The notes under the pieces are model-generated. The model was not told the origin of the DNA. It did no database searches and saw only the letters and a program-made list of their open reading frames with translations. Below are positions 7,065 through 8,105 of a stretch of DNA of 8,105 bases, in pieces. Source of the DNA: Campylobacterales bacterium (GTDB lineage: Bacteria > Campylobacterota > Campylobacteria > Campylobacterales > Arcobacteraceae); NCBI GenBank assembly GCA_019752775.1, contig JAIELU010000142.1, positions 1 through 8,105 of the forward strand, given 5' to 3'. A program made the position numbers and the translations under genes. The stretch's first letter is position 1, and each line of letters starts with the position of its first letter.

Positions 7065-8105
7065 CTATTTTATAAATAGTGATTGAACTGCAAATTGAGT
7101 TAATTTTATTATTTCATCAATATTCATTGCTGGAATAAAAAATACAATAGCAGAACCAATTCCACCTAAAAGTGTAAGAATTGCAACAAAAGCAATTGCA
7201 TAAGTTGAAACTCTTTTGTCATTAAATTCTTCACTAATACAAGCTTCTTGTGGAGAATAAAAATACATCATTGCAATTAGTTTAAAATAATAATAAACAG
7301 AAACAATAGTTGCAATTATAGCAACTATTGTAAGCCCTATATAACCTGCATTTATAGCTTCTGTGAATACATATAATTTACCGATAAATCCTATTGTTGA
7401 TGGAATTCCAGCAAGTGAAAATAAGAATATTGTCATCATTGCTGCTAAAAATGGTCTTTGTTTTGCTAAACCTTTAAAATCATCATAAGTAACTTTTACA
7501 TTTGTTTCCGAAATAATATGTGAAGCTAATCCAAAAGCTCCAAGAGCTGATAATAAATAAGCAATTAAATAAAACATTGTTGCATATGCTGAATCAATAT
7601 TAATAATTTGCCCATCTTTGTAACTTAAAGCAATAAATGCTAAAAGTACATATCCTGTATGCACAATTGAAGATGCTGCTAACATTCTTTTTATAATTTG
7701 TTGAGTAATTGCTAACCATGTACCAAATACTAAAGTTAAAACAATAATTATAGTAATAATACCATCCCAGAAATCAATGATTGGAGCAATATAACTTAAT
7801 ATCATTCGTAAAAAGAATGAGAATATGGCAATTTTAAATGTTGATGCCATATAAGCTGTAATAACCATTGGTGCACCTCGATAAACATCAAGAACCCAAG
7901 ATTGAAACGGAAATGCCGCTATTTTAAATAAGAATGTAAATAAGATTAAAGTCAATCCAATATATACAAGTATCATTTGGTCTGAATTAGCAGTTAAAAT
8001 AAATGCTGATAAATTAGCTAAATTTGTGCTTTGAGTTGCTCCATAAATTAGAACAACACCTAAAAGATAAAAAGCACCAATAAATGAACCTAATACTAAA
8101 TATTT
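7065..8105 (-). CDS. nuoN: NADH-quinone oxidoreductase subunit N (partial, N-terminus beyond right edge)
   Basis: NuoN is one of the antiporter-like membrane subunits of respiratory complex I, a part of its proton-pumping arm. The frame runs on past the internal ATG at 7976 to the right edge, so 346 residues are visible and roughly 150 N-terminal residues are missing relative to the usual 480-500. Numbering from the right edge, FKIAAFPFQSW with DVYRGAP (60-79) is the family signature. The buried lysines K61, K91 (in TFKIA) and K243 (in GFIGK) match by spacing the functional lysines of E. coli NuoN (K217, K247, K395). SSIVHTGY (145-152) is also typical. Several hydrophobic helices cover the rest. 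The stop is TAG. Oddly, the histidine normal in the PFH motif is Q68. The gene is probably the end of a nuo operon, since a strong terminator follows. Confidence 0.95.
   Translation of the reverse strand, partial: KYLVLGSFIGAFYLLGVVLIYGATQSTNLANLSAFILTANSDQMILVYIGLTLILFTFLFKIAAFPFQSWVLDVYRGAPMVITAYMASTFKIAIFSFFLRMILSYIAPIIDFWDGIITIIIVLTLVFGTWLAITQQIIKRMLAASSIVHTGYVLLAFIALSYKDGQIINIDSAYATMFYLIAYLLSALGAFGLASHIISETNVKVTYDDFKGLAKQRPFLAAMMTIFLFSLAGIPSTIGFIGKLYVFTEAINAGYIGLTIVAIIATIVSVYYYFKLIAMMYFYSPQEACISEEFNDKRVSTYAIAFVAILTLLGGIGSAIVFFIPAMNIDEIIKLTQFAVQSLFIK

Noticed and set aside
7065..7976. nuoN as a complete 303-residue gene starting at 7976
   Set aside because: The frame continues without a stop to the right edge and the 43 extra codons encode hydrophobic NuoN-like sequence, so the ATG at 7976 is internal.
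1..8105. CRISPR arrays, insertion sequences, tRNA genes
   Set aside because: No regular spaced repeats, terminal inverted repeats with transposase, or cloverleaf-forming sequences were seen; the window is almost fully occupied by the genes listed.

Overview
The window is AT-rich DNA, and every gene I can support lies on the minus strand. It looks like a member of the Campylobacterota (Epsilonproteobacteria), most probably the Arcobacter group. The reasons are low GC, the frdC-frdA-frdB order with a single-subunit di-haem cytochrome b anchor of the Wolinella type, and a pair of dynamin-like GTPase genes directly after frdB. As I recall it, Campylobacter jejuni has the same order (Cj0408-Cj0412). 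The genus is an inference; the phylum is fairly secure.

In the direction of transcription (right to left) the window starts inside nuoN, the last membrane subunit of respiratory complex I, which is cut by the right edge. nuoN is followed by a convincing intrinsic terminator at about 6975-6998. The 210-bp gap then holds a candidate promoter with a small palindrome in front of it. Next comes frdC-frdA-frdB (6854 to 3338), a complete menaquinol:fumarate reductase with all expected haem, flavin, iron-sulfur and active-site residues. Adjacent Frd genes overlap by one base (TAATG).

After frdB there is a 102-bp gap, most of which is two abutting perfect stem-loops (13-bp and 23-bp stems). Then come two dynamin-like proteins. 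The first is a 784-residue GTPase with a long N-terminal extension. The second is a shorter paralogue whose start overlaps the stop of the first (TAATG) and whose C-terminal half lies beyond the left edge. They correspond by motif, order and context to the C. jejuni DLP1/DLP2 pair, which assembles as a heterotetramer and tethers membranes.

Functionally, complex I and fumarate reductase share the menaquinone pool: one puts electrons in and the other passes them to fumarate, or runs in reverse as a succinate dehydrogenase. The dynamin pair has no obvious biochemical tie to this, so its linkage to frd, and the hairpins that may set its expression relative to frd, are the most interesting points. 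I see no RNA genes, mobile elements, CRISPR arrays or plus-strand genes.
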